In this document: positions 4,938-5,395 of the stretch, piece after piece
Numbering within the stretch: the stretch's first letter is position 1
Layout of the letters: each line of letters starts with the position of its first letter
NCBI GenBank assembly: GCA_947624465.1
Contig: CANQKJ010000152.1
Span: 1-5,395, forward strand
Length of the DNA: 5,395 nucleotides
Direction: 5' to 3'
Source: an uncultured Oscillospiraceae bacterium
Lineage (GTDB): Bacteria > Bacillota > Clostridia > Oscillospirales > Oscillospiraceae
Translations under genes and position numbers: made by a program
The notes under the pieces: generated by a model
What the model was told of the DNA's origin: nothing
Seen by the model: the letters and a program-made list of their open reading frames with translations, nothing else
The model's database searches: none

Positions 4938-5395
4938 TCAGGTCAGCCAGGGATACACCAGTTCCAGCCGGATGGGCAGCACCGGCACGTCCGCCGCCTC
5001 GGCAGCCTCCGCGGCGATCTCCTCCCGGACGCAGGCGAAGGTGACGGGCAGATAGGGGCCGATCAGCTCCACCGTCCGCCGGTGGCCCTCCGCGAACTCC
5101 TCTACCGTGGTGGCGGCGCCGTTGTTGGGGTTGGACACGATGGTCAGCTGCTCCAGCCGCAGGTGGGATACGCCCAAAATCTTCCCCAGGGTCTCGTCGA
5201 TGTGGTCGATGGTGTCCGACCAGGGGCGGAAAGCGTTGACCACGTACAGCACCGCGGTGTCGGGCCGGTTCAGCTGGGGGGCGAACCCGCCGATGGACCG
5301 GGCCCCGATGTAATCGCCCCCCACATCCAGCACGGTGAGGTTATAGTTGGCGTAGAAGTTCTCGCCCACCTCAATATTGTACCCGTAATCGCAGT
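4938..5395 (-). CDS. ParA/CobQ-like ATPase, C-terminal part, with a foreign-looking N-terminal end at the window edge
   Basis: The frame is open from the window edge to the TGA at 4938, giving about 151 visible residues. From about residue 20 it resembles a ParA/CobQ-like ATPase often found beside 2-oxoacid:ferredoxin oxidoreductase genes. A hydrophobic strand ending in LDVGGD (22-27) fits a Walker-B-like segment, followed by YIGARSIGGFAP (28-39). Next come YVVNAFRPW (50-58) and SNPNNGAATT (87-96), the position of the nucleotide-base-contacting asparagine strand in this fold. The P-loop half is missing. The first ~24 visible residues instead match an O-acetyltransferase (separate entry), so the true upstream sequence may not be what is shown. 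A GTG at 5369 could formally start the frame, but I regard the gene as partial. Its function is unknown; its position 47 nt before the ferredoxin gene suggests an accessory role, such as assembly or maturation, for the oxidoreductase. That role is inference. Confidence 0.65.
   Translation of the reverse strand, partial: CDYGYNIEVGENFYANYNLTVLDVGGDYIGARSIGGFAPQLNRPDTAVLYVVNAFRPWSDTIDHIDETLGKILGVSHLRLEQLTIVSNPNNGAATTVEEFAEGHRRTVELIGPYLPVTFACVREEIAAEAAEAADVPVLPIRLELVYPWLT
5322..5395 (-). pseudogene. Fragment of a maltose/galactoside O-acetyltransferase (LacA/Maa family) joined to the ATPase frame
   Basis: The minus strand from the edge reads CDYGYNIEVGENFYANYN and then LTVLDV. This is the characteristic segment of hexapeptide-repeat sugar O-acetyltransferases; E. 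coli LacA has NIHIGRNFYANFNLTIVDD at the same place (from memory). In those enzymes the segment continues into IGDN..(I/L)AP hexapeptide turns, but here it continues into ATPase sequence. Only about 24 codons are present, so no acetyltransferase function is possible from what is visible. The likely crossover is within the codons for TVLDVGG (about 5316-5336), where both families could share bases. A chimeric assembly or contig end is likelier than a real gene fusion. Confidence 0.6.

Overview
This is a GC-rich, densely coded stretch in which every supported gene lies on the minus strand, so the reading order is from high to low coordinates. The strong G/C preference at third codon positions, AGGAGG-type ribosome binding sites, a four-subunit ferredoxin-dependent 2-oxoacid oxidoreductase and an exporter-type ABC ATPase together suggest a strictly anaerobic Firmicute (Clostridia, plausibly an Oscillospiraceae/Flavonifractor-like gut bacterium). 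That placement is inference from gene content and composition; no marker gene is present.

Block 1 (about 5395 to 2221) looks like one transcription unit. It begins with the 3' part of a ParA/CobQ-like ATPase gene. A complete set for a 2-oxoacid:ferredoxin oxidoreductase follows in the order delta (two-[4Fe-4S] ferredoxin), alpha (VorB-like), beta (TPP-binding), gamma. The gaps inside the set are 12 to 16 nt and each holds a ribosome binding site. A clear intrinsic terminator follows the gamma gene. The enzyme should oxidatively decarboxylate a 2-oxoacid (branched-chain 2-oxoacid favoured, 2-oxoglutarate possible) with CoA, passing electrons through the delta subunit to ferredoxin.

Block 2 (about 2220 to 841) is a single gene for a membrane-anchored XRE-type regulator: an N-terminal helix-turn-helix, a proline/glutamate linker, one transmembrane helix and a large unrecognised extracytoplasmic domain. 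It ends in its own strong terminator. Its upstream region carries a pair of CAACCGGGGG direct repeats.

Block 3 (about 817 to below 1) is the start of an ABC-transporter operon. A good sigma-A promoter is followed at once by a near-perfect 12-bp inverted repeat, a typical repressor operator position. Next comes a BceA/YxdL/MacB-type ATPase gene that runs off the window; the permease, if present, lies beyond base 1.

The oddest feature is at the right-hand edge. The first ~24 codons of the ATPase fragment (5322-5395) do not look like that ATPase. They read as the signature segment of a maltose/galactoside O-acetyltransferase (LacA/Maa family), joined in frame to the ATPase exactly at its Walker-B-like segment. 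A chimeric contig end is the likeliest explanation; a real recombination or fusion is the alternative. Apart from this I see no evidence for a new defence, mobile or RNA system here. No tRNA, rRNA, CRISPR array or insertion sequence was found.
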